Source of the DNA: Collimonas sp. OK607
GTDB lineage: Bacteria > Pseudomonadota > Gammaproteobacteria > Burkholderiales > Burkholderiaceae_D
Direction: 5' to 3'
DNA length: 64,000 nt
NCBI RefSeq assembly: GCF_900111995.1
Contig: NZ_FOKF01000008.1
Location: forward strand, 62,001-126,000
The translations under genes were made by a program, and so were the position numbers. Shown here piece by piece: positions 9,621-20,423 of this stretch. The notes under the pieces are model-generated. The model was not told the origin of the DNA. It worked only from the letters and a program-made list of their open reading frames with translations, and did not search any database. Within the stretch, counting starts at the first letter, position 1. Every line of letters starts with the position of its first letter.

Positions 9621-10574
9621 ATGCAGGTAATTCTGTTGCACCCGCGTTTTAATCGCGCAAAATCCATCACTTTAGGCGCCAGGCACATCTCCTTGATGAT
9701 CGCTGCCTTTCTATTGGCGGTATTGCTGGCGACCGGATTGCTGTATTTCCTCACGGCCCGCTACGCGGTCGGTTTGCCGTTTGCCGGCAAGGCTGCCAGC
9801 AGCTCTGCAGCCGGACCGCAGGACAAAGATAAATACCTGAAAGAAAACCTGGCGGCGATGGCCATCAAACTGGGTGAAATGCAGGCGCAGCTGATGCGCC
9901 TGGATGCGCTGGGCGAGCGGGTCCAGGGTTTAGCGGGCGTCAAGCCGGAAGAATTCAATTTCAAGGAGGCGCCCGGACGCGGCGGCGCCGAATTCAGCAG
10001 CCTGGATGACAGGCGCTCGCATGACATGAGCATGAGCGAGTTCCAGCAAGCGCTGGACGCCATGTCGCGCGATGTCGGTTATCGGGCCGATTATCTGAAC
10101 GTGGTTGAAACCGTGCTGATGAGCGACCGCATCAAATCCAAGCTGTTGCCAACCAACCAGCCGGTTAACGTTAACTACAATTCATCAAGTTTTGGCTGGC
10201 GGCTCGATCCGTTTACCGGTCGCAGCGCATTTCATGAAGGGCTGGATTTTCCGGCATCGGTCGGCACCCCGATTGTCGCTGCTGCTGCGGGGGTGGTGAT
10301 TGCTGCCGAATATCACCCGCAATACGGCAACATGCTCGATATCGACCACGGCAACGACATCATCACCCGTTATGCGCATGCGTCGAGGCTGCTGGTTAAA
10401 GTGGGCGACATTGTGCAGCGCGGCCAGCATATTGCCGATATCGGTACTACCGGGCGCTCTACCGGGCCGCATTTGCATTTCGAGGTAAGGATCAAAGGCG
10501 TGGCGCAGGATCCGCGCAAGTTCCTGAATGCCGGCACCGATCTGGCAAAGGCGGCAATATTGGCAGGAAAGTAA
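9621..10574 (+). CDS. membrane-anchored M23 family metallopeptidase
   Basis: Predicted peptidoglycan-hydrolase-type zinc peptidase of the LytM/DipM class. The 317 residues have one N-terminal membrane segment (about 22-46), a helical region (72-170), and a C-terminal M23 domain. Metal ligands are visible: H205 and D209 in HEGLDFP, and H284/H286 in GPHLHFEV. The protein would be anchored in the inner membrane with its enzyme in the periplasm. Some relatives are inactive activators of amidases, but here the ligands are intact. It directly precedes secA, a common arrangement in Betaproteobacteria. Confidence 0.92.
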   Translation: MQVILLHPRFNRAKSITLGARHISLMIAAFLLAVLLATGLLYFLTARYAVGLPFAGKAASSSAAGPQDKDKYLKENLAAMAIKLGEMQAQLMRLDALGERVQGLAGVKPEEFNFKEAPGRGGAEFSSLDDRRSHDMSMSEFQQALDAMSRDVGYRADYLNVVETVLMSDRIKSKLLPTNQPVNVNYNSSSFGWRLDPFTGRSAFHEGLDFPASVGTPIVAAAAGVVIAAEYHPQYGNMLDIDHGNDIITRYAHASRLLVKVGDIVQRGQHIADIGTTGRSTGPHLHFEVRIKGVAQDPRKFLNAGTDLAKAAILAGK

Positions 10575-10808
10575 GGATATTGTTGTAATGCAAGCAGTAT
10601 TGCCAGGAATAAGGTCAATGCGAGTGTCAATGCGACAGCCAATACGGCACAATTTGCGCAACTTGCTATTGTTTCCTGGCGCATAACCCCAATGTGTCGG
10701 GGACTGCATGATAAAATTCTCCGATTATTTATTTAGCCACAGCCCGGTTTCGTGTCCATTCACAAGATGCCACGGAATGCCGCCGGCGCTTTTTTTTAGA
10801 ATCCAAGC

Positions 10809-13568
10809 ATGTCATTACTGACCCAGATTTTCGGTAGCCGCAACCAGCGCCTGCTCAAACAATATAAAAAAGTCGTCCGACAAATTAATGCACTTGAACC
10901 GGCATTCGAAAAACTGTCCGATGCGGAGCTGCAGGCTAAAACCCCGGAGCTGAAGCAACGCATTGCCGGCGGCGAGAAGCTCGACGCTTTGTTGCCGGAA
11001 GCATTTGCAGTTTGCCGCGAAGCCGGCAAACGGGTATTGAAAATGCGCCACTTCGACGTCCAGTTGATCGGTGGCATGGTATTGCATTACGGGAAAATTG
11101 CCGAAATGGGCACCGGCGAAGGCAAGACGCTGATGGCGACCTTGCCAGCCTACCTGAATGCGCTGACCGGCAAGGGCGTGCACGTGGTGACCGTCAATGA
11201 TTACCTGGCGCAGCGCGATGCGGAGTGGATGGGGCGCCTGTATGGCTGGCTCGGTCTGACTACCGGCGTCAACCTGTCGTCGGTTGAGCACGATGCCAAG
11301 CAAGTTGCTTACTCGGCTGCCATTACCTACGGCACCAACAACGAATTCGGTTTCGACTATCTGCGCGACAACATGGTGTACGACGCCACCGACCGCGTGC
11401 AACGTGCCCTGAATTTCGCTATCGTCGATGAAGTCGACTCGATCCTGATCGACGAAGCGCGTACCCCGCTGATCATTTCCGGCCAGGCTGAAAATCATAC
11501 CGATCTGTATTACAAGATCAATGAAGTGCCGCCAATGCTGATTCAGCAAATCGGTGAAGAAACGCCGGATGGCAAGGGCAAGGTTGAAGTGCCTGGCGAC
11601 TATACCAAGGATGAAAAAGCGCATCAGGTCCTGTTGACGGAAGCCGGCCACGAAAAAGCCGAGCAGATCCTCACCAATATGGGCTTGCTGGCAGAAGGCG
11701 CGTCGTTGTACGACGCTGCCAACATCAGCCTGATCCATCACCTGTACGCGGCACTGCGAGCCCATTCCCTGTACTTCAAGGATCAACACTACGTGGTGCA
11801 AAATGGCGAAATCGTCATTGTCGATGAATTCACCGGCCGCATGATGACTGGCCGTCGCTGGTCGGATGGTTTGCACCAGGCGGTCGAAGCAAAAGAAGGC
11901 GTCAAGATCCAGAACGAGAATCAGACCCTGGCCTCGATCACCTTCCAGAATTATTTCCGCATGTACGGCAAGCTGGCCGGCATGACCGGTACCGCCGATA
12001 CCGAAGCGTACGAATTCCAGGAAATCTACGGTCTGGAAACCGTGGTAATCCCGCAAAATCGTCCGAATCAGCGTAAGGACCGGCAGGATCAGGTCTACAA
12101 GACTGCGCAGGAAAAATACATGGCGATGCTGAAGGATATTCAGGATTGCTACGAGCGTGGACAGCCGGTGCTGGTGGGTACCACCTCGATCGAAAATTCG
12201 GAATTGCTGGCCGGGATTCTGGCTAAGGCCAAGCTGCCGCACAATGTGCTGAACGCCAAGCAACATGCGCGCGAGGCGGAAATCATTGCACAGGCAGGCC
12301 GTCCGCAAGCGATCACTATCGCTACCAACATGGCCGGTCGTGGTACCGACATCGTGTTGGGCGGAAATGTCGAGAAACAAATCCAGTTCATCGAAGCCGA
12401 TGCGGCGCTTAGCGAAACTGAAAAACAACTGCGCTCCGACAAGTTGCGCGATGAATGGCAATCGCTGCATGACCACGTGGTCAATTCGGGCGGCTTGCAT
12501 ATCATCGGTACCGAGCGTCATGAATCGCGCCGGGTGGATAACCAGTTGCGTGGCCGTGCCGCTCGCCAGGGCGATCCGGGTTCCTCGCGTTTCTACCTGT
12601 CGCTGGATGACGCTTTGCTGCGCATCTTCGCCGGCGACCGCGTGCGCGCCATCATGGATCGTCTGAAAATGCCGGAAGGCGAGCCGATCGAGGCTGGCAT
12701 CGTATCGCGCTCGATTGAATCGGCGCAGCGCAAAGTTGAAGCGCGTAACTTCGATATTCGTAAGCAGTTGCTGGAATATGACGATGTCGCCAACGATCAG
12801 CGCAAAGTGATCTATCAGCAGCGTAATGAGCTGCTGGAATCGCAAGGCGTTTCCGAGACGGTTGCATCATTGCGTGAAGGCGTGCTGGATGACACCTTCC
12901 GCACCTACGTGCCGGAAGAGTCGCTCGAAGAGCAGTGGAATATTCCTGCGCTGGAAACAGCTTTGGCGAACGACCTGCATCTGGAAGTGCCGTTGGGCGA
13001 GATGTTGAAGGCGGAGCCGAACCTGACCGACGAGGAGCTGCTGGAGCGTGTGCTGACGGCGGCTAACACTACCTACGATGCCAAGACTGAAATCGTCGGC
13101 AAGGAATCGTTTGCCGGTTTCGAGCGTAGCGTCATGCTGCAAAGCGTCGACAGCCATTGGCGTGAACATCTGGCGGCACTGGACCATCTGCGCCAGGGGA
13201 TTCATCTGCGCGGTTACGCGCAAAAGAATCCGAAGCAGGAATACAAGCGCGAAGCGTTTGAATTGTTCGGCCAGATGCTGGATCTGATCAAGAATGAAGT
13301 GGTCAAGGTGGTGATGACGGTACGCATCGAAAACCGTGAAGAAATTGCTGCTGCAGAAGAAGAGATGGCGCAATCCCACGTTGAAAATGTGCATTATCAA
13401 CACGCTGATTTCGATCCAAGTGCAGCACCGGAAGCATTGCTGGCGCCAACTGCACATAGCGATGAGTCGCACCAGCAGGGCAATGCGGTACCGAAAGTCG
13501 GCCGTAACGACCCTTGCCCTTGCGGCAGTGGCAAGAAATACAAGCAATGCCACGGTCAACTGATGTAA
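10809..13568 (+). CDS. secA: preprotein translocase ATPase SecA
   Basis: Motor that drives unfolded proteins through SecYEG. The 919 residues hold Walker A MGTGEGKT (about 100-107), the [16 protein letters not shown] segment of NBD1, and [16 protein letters not shown] with [18 protein letters not shown] in NBD2. A C-terminal zinc finger [14 protein letters not shown] binds SecB and lipid. The N-terminus [15 protein letters not shown] matches the family. The bases before the ATG show no clear ribosome site; a run of eight T's lies just upstream. Confidence 0.99.
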   Translation: MSLLTQIFGSRNQRLLKQYKKVVRQINALEPAFEKLSDAELQAKTPELKQRIAGGEKLDALLPEAFAVCREAGKRVLKMRHFDVQLIGGMVLHYGKIAEMGTGEGKTLMATLPAYLNALTGKGVHVVTVNDYLAQRDAEWMGRLYGWLGLTTGVNLSSVEHDAKQVAYSAAITYGTNNEFGFDYLRDNMVYDATDRVQRALNFAIVDEVDSILIDEARTPLIISGQAENHTDLYYKINEVPPMLIQQIGEETPDGKGKVEVPGDYTKDEKAHQVLLTEAGHEKAEQILTNMGLLAEGASLYDAANISLIHHLYAALRAHSLYFKDQHYVVQNGEIVIVDEFTGRMMTGRRWSDGLHQAVEAKEGVKIQNENQTLASITFQNYFRMYGKLAGMTGTADTEAYEFQEIYGLETVVIPQNRPNQRKDRQDQVYKTAQEKYMAMLKDIQDCYERGQPVLVGTTSIENSELLAGILAKAKLPHNVLNAKQHAREAEIIAQAGRPQAITIATNMAGRGTDIVLGGNVEKQIQFIEADAALSETEKQLRSDKLRDEWQSLHDHVVNSGGLHIIGTERHESRRVDNQLRGRAARQGDPGSSRFYLSLDDALLRIFAGDRVRAIMDRLKMPEGEPIEAGIVSRSIESAQRKVEARNFDIRKQLLEYDDVANDQRKVIYQQRNELLESQGVSETVASLREGVLDDTFRTYVPEESLEEQWNIPALETALANDLHLEVPLGEMLKAEPNLTDEELLERVLTAANTTYDAKTEIVGKESFAGFERSVMLQSVDSHWREHLAALDHLRQGIHLRGYAQKNPKQEYKREAFELFGQMLDLIKNEVVKVVMTVRIENREEIAAAEEEMAQSHVENVHYQHADFDPSAAPEALLAPTAHSDESHQQGNAVPKVGRNDPCPCGSGKKYKQCHGQLM

Positions 13569-13593
13569 TCAGGAGTGATCGGTAGTAAGTAAT

Positions 13594-13641
13594 AAGCAAT
13601 AGCTAAAGCAGGGCGGGGAAACCCGCCCTTTGCTATTGTTG
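13594..13641 (+). terminator. terminator after secA
   Basis: AGGGCGGG, loop GAAA, CCCGCCCT followed by TTTGC, with an outer GCAATAGC / GCTATTG pairing that extends the stem. Located about 30-70 bp after the secA stop. Confidence 0.8.
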
Positions 13642-13746
13642 CAGCAGATTTACACGTGGTCTCGCCACACCCCTTCATACCCCTTAAAATAAACATTTTC
13701 CCGGCAAACCAACGCCGCCAACATTTACACCTAGTTAAGGATTCTC

Positions 13747-14985
13747 ATGGCCGTCAATTCCCCTATTCCTGTCGCCGCCGACTTGCTGCCTGTAGCCGGC
13801 ATCGAACTTGGTCACGCCGAGGCCGGTGTGCGTAAAGCGAATCGCAAGGACTTGCTGGTGATGAAGCTGGCGCCGACCGCGACGGTGGCCGGGGTATTCA
13901 CGCAAAACCGTTTTTGCGCCGCGCCGGTGCAAGTGAGTAAAGCGCATTTGGCCGCCGCCGAGATTTCCGGCGAGCCGATCCGTGCGCTGCTGATCAATAC
14001 CGGCAACGCCAACGCCGGCACCGGTGAGGCCGGCCTGGCGGCAGCCAATGCCACTTGCGATGCGCTGGCGGAATTGCTGGGCTGCCATGCGGCGCAGATA
14101 TTGCCGTTCTCGACCGGGGTGATCCTTGAGCCGCTGCCGGTGGAGCGCGTTACCGCCGGTTTGCCACAGGCTATAGGTAACCTGAAGGGCGACAACTGGT
14201 TCAATGCCGCCGAGTCCATCATGACTACCGATACCCAGCCGAAAGCTGCTTCGCGCCGCCTGACGATCACCGGTAAAGCGGTAACGCTGTCGGGCATCAG
14301 CAAGGGGGCAGGCATGATCAAGCCGAATATGGCGACCATGCTCGGCTTCCTCGCTATCGATGCAAAAGTGGCGCAGCCGGTATTGGAGAAGATGGTGCGG
14401 CAGGCCGCCGACCGCTCGTTCAACTGCATCACTATCGATGGCGATACTTCGACCAACGATTCGTTCATGCTGATCGCCACCGGTGCCGGCGAACTGGAAG
14501 TCAATAGTGTCGACAGCCCGGAATATGCGGAGCTGGCAGCTGCCGTCACCGATATTTCCCAGCATCTGGCGCAAATGATCATTCGGGATGGCGAAGGCGC
14601 CACCAAGTTCATCACGGTTACCGTGGAGCAGGGCCAGGATGTTGCCGAATGCCGCAAGATCGCCTATTCGATCGCGCACTCGCCGCTGGTAAAGACGGCA
14701 TTCTTTGCTTCAGATCCGAATCTCGGGCGGATTTTGGCGGCGATCGGCTATGCCGGTGTCGACGATCTGGATGTCAGTAAACTGGATATGTATCTGGATG
14801 ACGTGTTGGTGGCCAAAAATGGTGGCCGCAATCCCGAATATCAGGAAGCTGACGGTCAGCGCGTAATGAAACAAAGCGAAATTACGGTACGGGTGCAGTT
14901 GGCGCGCGGCGATGCGGCGGCGACCATCTGGACTTGCGATTTATCGCATGACTATGTGTCGATTAACGCTGACTATCGTTCTTGA
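13747..14985 (+). CDS. argJ: bifunctional ornithine acetyltransferase / N-acetylglutamate synthase ArgJ
   Basis: Moves the acetyl group from N-acetylornithine to glutamate, recycling acetyl groups in arginine synthesis; bifunctional members also use acetyl-CoA. The 412 residues contain the self-cleavage site [10 protein letters not shown], where the precursor is cut between A196 and T197 and the new N-terminal Thr is the nucleophile. Other landmarks are [13 protein letters not shown] and the C-terminal end with D-Y-V-S-I-N-A-D-Y. Monocistronic, between the secA terminator and a GC hairpin at 15012-15040. Confidence 0.97.
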   Translation: MAVNSPIPVAADLLPVAGIELGHAEAGVRKANRKDLLVMKLAPTATVAGVFTQNRFCAAPVQVSKAHLAAAEISGEPIRALLINTGNANAGTGEAGLAAANATCDALAELLGCHAAQILPFSTGVILEPLPVERVTAGLPQAIGNLKGDNWFNAAESIMTTDTQPKAASRRLTITGKAVTLSGISKGAGMIKPNMATMLGFLAIDAKVAQPVLEKMVRQAADRSFNCITIDGDTSTNDSFMLIATGAGELEVNSVDSPEYAELAAAVTDISQHLAQMIIRDGEGATKFITVTVEQGQDVAECRKIAYSIAHSPLVKTAFFASDPNLGRILAAIGYAGVDDLDVSKLDMYLDDVLVAKNGGRNPEYQEADGQRVMKQSEITVRVQLARGDAAATIWTCDLSHDYVSINADYRS

Positions 14986-15121
14986 TACTGTAGTTTTTTT
15001 GAAGATCAAGTGCCATCCCGGCCGGCTTCGGCCGGATGGTGGAGCTGCAAATCCGTTCCGACAAATAATATTCATCCAGCATCGTTTTGCTTTGCGTCAG
15101 AATGGGGTAATCATTCCATCC

Positions 15122-15166
15122 ACTATCAACGCTATCAACGCTATCAACGCTATCAACGCTATCGAC
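15122..15166 (+). repeat. five tandem copies of a 9-bp repeat
   Basis: Five consecutive units of (G/A)CTATCAAC, the last reading GCTATCGAC, end 11 bp before the ATG of the DUF815 ATPase gene. The period of nine keeps any reading frame open, which lengthens the apparent upstream ORF (it would encode repeated Gln-Arg-Tyr). Confidence 0.95.
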
Positions 15167-15177
15167 CTCCCTCAGCC

Positions 15178-16053
15178 ATGACTCAATTAGATCAATTCCT
15201 ACTCCGCGCCGAAGCCCTGCTAGGTCGCCTTGAATCCATTCTGCCGCCGGCCAAGGCGGCTCCCGACTGGCAGGCGGCAACAGCTTTTCGCTGGCGCCAT
15301 CGTGGCGGATCGGCTGGCGGCTACTTGCAGGCGGTTGGCCATATCTCGGATATTGCGCTGGCAGACCTGCACAATATCGAAATACAAAAGCAGCAGATCG
15401 ACCAGAATACCCGCCAGTTCGTCGATGGCAGGCCGGCGAATAATGTGCTGTTGACCGGTGCCCGCGGCACCGGCAAGTCGTCCTTGATCAAAGCTTGCCT
15501 GAACCAGTATGCATCCCAGGGTTTGCGTCTGATAGAGGTAGATAAGGACGATTTGGCGGCATTACCCGATATTGTCGATCTGGTGGCAGAGCGTCCTGAG
15601 CGCTTCATCATTTTTTGCGACGACCTTTCGTTTGAAGAGGGCGAGAGCGGTTACAAGGCACTCAAAGTCGCGCTCGACGGCAGCATCGCCGCGCAATCGG
15701 ATAATGTGTTGATTTATGCAACTTCCAACCGTCGCCATTTGCTGCCGGAACGGATGTCCGACAACGCCACTTATAAAACTACCGAGGATGGTGACTTGCA
15801 TCCGGGTGAAACCGTCGAGGAAAAGATTTCACTTTCCGAACGTTTTGGGCTGTGGGTGTCGTTTTACCCATTCAAGCAGGACGATTACCTGGATATCGTC
15901 AGCCATTGGCTAGGCCATTTCGGCTGCACAGCAGAGCAGATCGCCGAAGCCCGTGGCGACGCCTTGCGCTGGGCCTTGCAGCGGGCCTCGCGTTCGGGCC
16001 GGGTTGCATGGCAATTCGCGCGTGATTACGCTGGCCGGCTGCAGCAATCGTGA
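15178..16053 (+). CDS. DUF815 family P-loop ATPase
   Basis: AAA-type ATPase of the DUF815 family, function not established. From the ATG at 15178 it is 291 residues; the frame extends upstream through the tandem repeat, but MTQLDQFLLRAEALL is a plausible N-terminus. Walker A GARGTGKS is at 94-101 and the Walker B region FIIFCDDLSF at 143-152, followed by ATSNRRHLLPERM, a sensor-like segment. No ribosome site is evident before the ATG. Its stop overlaps the mutT GTG start by four bases, so translation of the two is probably coupled. Confidence 0.9.
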   Translation: MTQLDQFLLRAEALLGRLESILPPAKAAPDWQAATAFRWRHRGGSAGGYLQAVGHISDIALADLHNIEIQKQQIDQNTRQFVDGRPANNVLLTGARGTGKSSLIKACLNQYASQGLRLIEVDKDDLAALPDIVDLVAERPERFIIFCDDLSFEEGESGYKALKVALDGSIAAQSDNVLIYATSNRRHLLPERMSDNATYKTTEDGDLHPGETVEEKISLSERFGLWVSFYPFKQDDYLDIVSHWLGHFGCTAEQIAEARGDALRWALQRASRSGRVAWQFARDYAGRLQQS

Positions 16054-16478
16054 GCACGCTGGTCTCTCCTGAGCGGGTGCCGGTGAACGTGGCTGTGGGC
16101 ATTCTGATGAAGCCTAACGGCGATGTGTTGCTGGGACAGCGGCCGGAAGGCAAGCCGATGGCGGGATATTGGGAGTTCCCGGGAGGGAAGGTAGAGTCCG
16201 GCGAGTCGATTTTCGATGCGCTCAAGCGCGAGCTGATGGAAGAGCTAGGGATTGAAATCGCCTCTGCGGAACCGTGGTGCGGGATTGAGCATCACTATCC
16301 GCATGCGCGGGTGCGCCTGCATTTCTACATTAGTCGTGAATGGCGTGGCGAGCCGCAAAGCCTGGAAGGGCAGGCGTTTTCCTGGCAAGGCAGTGTAGGC
16401 GTGGAGCCCCTGCTGCCGGCGGCGATCCCCTTGATTGAATGGCTGGACGAATGGCGCCGCGAGGGCGCTAACGTTTAA
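16050..16478 (+). CDS. mutT: 8-oxo-dGTP diphosphatase MutT-like Nudix hydrolase
   Basis: Nudix enzyme expected to hydrolyse oxidised nucleotides and so prevent A:T to C:G mutations. The 142 residues begin at GTG (16050), overlapping the DUF815 stop. The Nudix box is complete: GGKVESGESIFDAL then KRELMEELGI. The context EFPGGK and the downstream FYISREWRGEPQ fit MutT more than other Nudix groups. It ends 20 bp before the convergent yacG gene. Confidence 0.9.
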   Translation: MSTLVSPERVPVNVAVGILMKPNGDVLLGQRPEGKPMAGYWEFPGGKVESGESIFDALKRELMEELGIEIASAEPWCGIEHHYPHARVRLHFYISREWRGEPQSLEGQAFSWQGSVGVEPLLPAAIPLIEWLDEWRREGANV

Positions 16479-16497
16479 TCTATCGGTAATGCTGGAA

Positions 16498-16686
16498 CTA
16501 CTGCGGCAGCTTGCCATCATCATCAATCTCATCCGGGGGATTGACTGCAGGGATCGCGTATTTCTCTTCAGCCCAGGCACCCAGGTCGATCTGCTTGCAG
16601 CGTTCCGAGCAAAAAGGTCGGAACTTGTTAGCTGCAATCCATTCAACTTTTATGCCGCAAGTCGGGCAATCAACGGTAGTAGTCAT
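16498..16686 (-). CDS. yacG: DNA gyrase inhibitor YacG
   Basis: Small zinc-binding protein (62 residues) that binds GyrB in E. coli and blocks DNA binding. Four cysteines form the zinc site: C7 and C10 in CPTC and C26 and C30 in FCSERC. Gene order coaE-zapD-yacG is conserved in Beta- and Gammaproteobacteria. It lies 41 bp after the zapD stop. Confidence 0.95.
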   Translation of the reverse strand: MTTTVDCPTCGIKVEWIAANKFRPFCSERCKQIDLGAWAEEKYAIPAVNPPDEIDDDGKLPQ

Positions 16687-16727
16687 ACAAATCTATCAAA
16701 AAACATTCGAAAACAATCGAAAAGCAG

Positions 16728-17483
16728 TTAAAAATTACAAAGAGTCAGCTCGAATGGTACATCGCCCTCGTACGCTTTGGGCTTCAGATCACCACCTTGC
16801 CTGGTAAAGCGCACCCACAACATGTATTTGTTGGCCGAAATTTCAGGGATGGCGGCGAGTTGCTCATCGATGATCAGGCGTAGCATCTGATAAGACTTCC
16901 CTTGCAGCATTTGCTGGTAACTGCCGTTTTGTGCGTCTATTTTTACCGAACTTCCGGTTTCCCGCAGCAATCGTAATACGATGCTGATCGCGTCGAACAA
17001 GGGCGCCAATGGCCCAAACCAGCCAATAATGTCGGCAAATCGTCGTTCCGCCGGATGTTGCTGCCAGGCGTAATACGAAGGCAAGTCGAATTCACAGGCG
17101 CCGCCGGGAATGATGGTGCGGCCGCGGATGCTCATCAACCATTCGTTCTCGCGTATATGCTGGCCGGTTTTCCCCTGGGTCGCCATGAGCGCGGTGCTGA
17201 CCCTGTCGATCTCCTGCAAGATGGCGTCCAGCATATCGGGAGCGACGTTCGGATTGGATTTAAAGCCGAGCAGGGTTTGTTTTTGCCGTTCCAGTTCTTG
17301 CAGCAAATCCGATTTCAAATCGGCGCGTCCAGCGACCTCCAGCATCTCGAAAATGGTGGAGAGCGCGACATGGTGCTGTAACGGACTTTCCTGTTGTACG
17401 AAAAACCCAAATCTTTCGTGCAGGTCTTCCAGCCGCAACAGGGTGCGAATGCGCTCGTTGAAAGGATATTCGTAGACGATCAA
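16728..17483 (-). CDS. zapD: cell division protein ZapD
   Basis: Cytoplasmic protein that cross-links FtsZ filaments and stabilises the Z ring. The 251 residues start [20 protein letters not shown], typical of the family (formerly DUF1342), and contain the conserved [17 protein letters not shown] 170-bp gap separates it from coaE upstream, with an AT-rich stretch (17560-17645) that could hold its own promoter. Confidence 0.95.
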   Translation of the reverse strand: MIVYEYPFNERIRTLLRLEDLHERFGFFVQQESPLQHHVALSTIFEMLEVAGRADLKSDLLQELERQKQTLLGFKSNPNVAPDMLDAILQEIDRVSTALMATQGKTGQHIRENEWLMSIRGRTIIPGGACEFDLPSYYAWQQHPAERRFADIIGWFGPLAPLFDAISIVLRLLRETGSSVKIDAQNGSYQQMLQGKSYQMLRLIIDEQLAAIPEISANKYMLWVRFTRQGGDLKPKAYEGDVPFELTLCNF

Positions 17484-17652
17484 AGTGACATCCCTTAAGA
17501 ATTTGAGCCGGATAAGACATGATTCTGAACGATGCGAACAGAAATTACAAATGCCCTTCTATTTTTAACATTGAGCGAGAGGTTTTCGCTTGAAAAATAG
17601 AGTTTTAATACGCGGCTTTAGTATAAAGCTTTATACCATTATAACGATCTAC

Positions 17653-18303
17653 TCATTGCTTCCTCATTGCATCATACAGCGCATGTAATCGGACTACTTG
17701 CGGCAATAGCGCAGCTGGGTCGCTATTATTGATAATCACATCGTCGGCGGCCTGCAGGCGTTGCTGTCTGGTGGCTTGTGTCGCCATGATGGCTTGTACT
17801 TGTGACTGGTTCAGCGCATTGCGCTGCATCACGCGATGTAATTGAACCTGTTCGTCGCAATCCACGACAAGTATGCGCTTTACCCGTTGCGTCCAGTTGC
17901 CGGACTCAATCAACAGAGGTACCACGAAGATCACGTACGCGCCTTCAGCACGTTCCGCCGCGCTGGCGGTTTCGGCCCGGATCAAGGGATGCAAAATCGA
18001 TTCCAGGCGCTGTTTTGCCGACGCATCTGAAAATACATGGGCACGCATTTTTGCTCTGTCCATGGCGCCGTTGGCGTCGATGAAGGCGCTGCCGAATTCG
18101 GCAATAATCGGCGCGATGGCGATGCCATTCGCCGCGGTCAGCTGATGGGCGATGGCATCGGTGTCGATAACGGCGGCGCCGCGTTCGGCAAACATGTTGG
18201 CAACGGTGGTTTTGCCGCTGCCGATACCGCCGGTCAGGCCGACGGTGAATCTGTCAGTGGTTGGCGCTAGCTTGTCGTCATTTGCCGCATCGTGCTGGTT
18301 CAT
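17653..18303 (-). CDS. coaE: dephospho-CoA kinase CoaE
   Basis: Phosphorylates dephospho-CoA, the last step of coenzyme A synthesis. The 216 residues carry a P-loop GLTGGIGSGKTT at about 23-34 and the DTDAIAHQL segment that binds the substrate. The N-terminal 18 residues are a variable extension before the conserved TVGLTGG start. Six bases separate its start from the pilD stop, so it is probably in the pilB-pilC-pilD transcript. Confidence 0.96.
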   Translation of the reverse strand: MNQHDAANDDKLAPTTDRFTVGLTGGIGSGKTTVANMFAERGAAVIDTDAIAHQLTAANGIAIAPIIAEFGSAFIDANGAMDRAKMRAHVFSDASAKQRLESILHPLIRAETASAAERAEGAYVIFVVPLLIESGNWTQRVKRILVVDCDEQVQLHRVMQRNALNQSQVQAIMATQATRQQRLQAADDVIINNSDPAALLPQVVRLHALYDAMRKQ

Positions 18304-18309
18304 ACGATG

Positions 18310-19176
18310 TTAGGTAGCAAAACCGAAATAAGTTTCCAGAATTGTCCGGCCATAAAGCAAGGCGAGCAAGCCGGCGGCAGCCAGATAGGGGCCGAAAGGG
18401 ATCGGTTTGTCGCGTCCGTGGCGGGTAAAAACGATGAGTGCAATGCCGACTGCCGCGCCCACTAGTGACGAAAACAGGATAACGATGGGGAGCATTTTCC
18501 AGCCCAGCCAGGCGCCAAGCGCGGCCAGCAACTTGAAGTCGCCGTATCCCATGCCCTCTTTGCCGGTCAGCAGTTTGAATGCCCAGTAAATCGTCCACAG
18601 GCTCAGATAGCCGGCAGCAGCGCCAATCACGGCGTCCTGCAACGGCACGAACAGGCCGGACAGGTTTAGCAGTAGGCCGATCCATAACAAAGGCAGAGTC
18701 AGGTCATCGGGCAGCAATTGTGTATCGGCATCGATAAATGTCATCGCGATCAGCAGATAGACAAACACCAAGGTCGCCAAGCCGAGCCAGCCGCTGCCGA
18801 AGTGCCAGATCAGCAGTGCTGACAGGGCGCCGGTCAATGCTTCGACCAGCGGATAGCGGATCGAGATCGGGGTCTTGCAGCCAGCGCATTTACCGCGTAA
18901 AGCCAGGTAACTCAGTACCGGCACATTCTCCAGCGCGCCGATCTGGCGTTTGCATTGCGGGCAGGCCGAACGCGGCACCACCAGGTTGTAACGCTCGGTA
19001 TGGGGCAGTGGCTTGCCGCTTTCGTGGGCGACATAATTGTCCGATTCACGCTGCATCATGATCGGTAATCTATGAATCACTACATTCAGGAAACTGCCGA
19101 TCAACAATCCAAAAACAGCTGCCAGTGCGGTGGGAAGCAGGCTTCCCGCCGCCAGGAAAAAAATACCATCTTGCAT
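18310..19176 (-). CDS. pilD: type IV prepilin peptidase / N-methyltransferase PilD
   Basis: Inner-membrane aspartyl protease that cleaves and N-methylates type IV pilins and type II secretion pseudopilins. The 288 residues hold the cytoplasmic zinc site C72-x2-C75 and C97-x2-C100, required for methylation in relatives. The catalytic aspartates are D149 in FIDADTQLLPDD and D212 in GYGDFKLL. Several hydrophobic segments follow. It abuts pilC: the pilC stop and the pilD start share one base at 19176. Confidence 0.96.
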   Translation of the reverse strand: MQDGIFFLAAGSLLPTALAAVFGLLIGSFLNVVIHRLPIMMQRESDNYVAHESGKPLPHTERYNLVVPRSACPQCKRQIGALENVPVLSYLALRGKCAGCKTPISIRYPLVEALTGALSALLIWHFGSGWLGLATLVFVYLLIAMTFIDADTQLLPDDLTLPLLWIGLLLNLSGLFVPLQDAVIGAAAGYLSLWTIYWAFKLLTGKEGMGYGDFKLLAALGAWLGWKMLPIVILFSSLVGAAVGIALIVFTRHGRDKPIPFGPYLAAAGLLALLYGRTILETYFGFAT

Positions 19177-20408
19177 CAGACCACCGAACCCAGTTTGAAA
19201 ATTGGCAGATACATGGCGATAACCAGGCCACCGATCAGTACGCCCAGGATGACCATGATTAATGGTTCCATGAGACTGGACAAGGATGCCACGGCATCAT
19301 CCACTTCTGCTTCATAGAAATCGGCAACTTTACCCAGCATGTTATCCAGCGAGCCGGACTCTTCCCCGATTGATACCATCTGCGTCACCATGTTCGGGAA
19401 CACATTGGAGTTTTCCATTGCAGTTGTCAAACTGGTGCCGGTGCTGACTTCGCTCTGAATTTTTTTGGTTGCGTCCAGATAAACCGCATTGCCCGATGCG
19501 CCGCCTACGGAATCGAGCGACTCCACCAATGGCACGCCGGCGGCAAACATGGTTGCCAAAGTGCGGGTCCAGCGCGCAATCGTGGCTTTACGTATCACCG
19601 GGCCGAAAATTGGCGCTTTTAGCAGCGCCTGGTCCATGAAACGCTGCACTTTCAGCGAACGTCTCCAAGATTGGAAGAACAGGTACAAGCCGGCAAATAT
19701 GGTAGGGAAGATGATGTACCAGTTAGACACCGTGAAATCCGAGATGGCCATCACGAAAAGGGTCGGTGCCGGCAAGTCGGCGCCGAAGCTGGAAAATACC
19801 TGTTTGAACGCCGGCACCACCCAGATCATGATGACAGCAGTAACGATAAAGGCCACCGCAAGAATAGAGACTGGATAGAACATGGCCGATTTAATCTTGC
19901 TTTTGATAGCGAGGGTTTTTTCTTTGTAGATCGCCAGCCGTTCCAGCAAATCTTCCAGGATACCGGCTTGTTCGCCGGCGCCGACCAGATTGCAGAAGAG
20001 CGGGTCGAAATACAGCGGAAACTTGCGGAATGCCTGGCTCAGGCTGGTACCGGTTTCAACATCGCCACGGATATCATTCACCAGTTTCGATACCGACGGA
20101 TTGGCATGGCCCTTGGCGACGATATCGAAGGACTGCAGCAGCGGCACGCCAGCCTTCATCATGGTCGCCAGTTGACGGGTAAACAAGGAAATATCCTTGT
20201 CGGAAATTTTCTTTCCGCTGCGGAAAGTCTTCTTTTTGACTTTGGTGACAAGGATACCCTGACGCCGCATGGTGACGTTGACCACGGTCTCGCTGCCTGC
20301 GCGCAATTCACCTCGAATTACCTTGCCCTTTTTATCTTTGCCCTCCCAAAGATAAACCCACTCCTTGACCTGACGTGAGCTTGCAGCGCTACGTGCGGCA
20401 GTTGCCAT
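19176..20408 (-). CDS. pilC: type IV pilus inner-membrane platform protein PilC
   Basis: Polytopic inner-membrane protein that couples the PilB ATPase to pilin assembly. The 410 residues show two tandem GspF domains (about 75-200 and 277-400) with the repeated LATMMKAGVPLLQSFDI and LATMFAAGVPLVESLDSV motifs, and three membrane segments. The N-terminal GELRAGSETVVNVTMRRQG region is typical of PilC/GspF. It starts 15 bp after pilB ends. Confidence 0.97.
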   Translation of the reverse strand: MATAARSAASSRQVKEWVYLWEGKDKKGKVIRGELRAGSETVVNVTMRRQGILVTKVKKKTFRSGKKISDKDISLFTRQLATMMKAGVPLLQSFDIVAKGHANPSVSKLVNDIRGDVETGTSLSQAFRKFPLYFDPLFCNLVGAGEQAGILEDLLERLAIYKEKTLAIKSKIKSAMFYPVSILAVAFIVTAVIMIWVVPAFKQVFSSFGADLPAPTLFVMAISDFTVSNWYIIFPTIFAGLYLFFQSWRRSLKVQRFMDQALLKAPIFGPVIRKATIARWTRTLATMFAAGVPLVESLDSVGGASGNAVYLDATKKIQSEVSTGTSLTTAMENSNVFPNMVTQMVSIGEESGSLDNMLGKVADFYEAEVDDAVASLSSLMEPLIMVILGVLIGGLVIAMYLPIFKLGSVV

Positions 20409-20423
20409 GAACTATTCCCCTAA

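Noticed and set aside
10815-12845. 676-codon minus-strand open frame opposite secA
   Set aside because: Lies fully over the certain secA gene; composition is that of an antisense shadow.
15012-15040. GC hairpin after argJ as a terminator
   Set aside because: CCATCC-GGCCG/CGGCC-GGATGG forms a good stem but has no T tail; it may only be a 3' hairpin.
15122-15166. Possible CRISPR array
   Set aside because: Units are 9 bp and directly tandem, with no spacers and no cas genes nearby.
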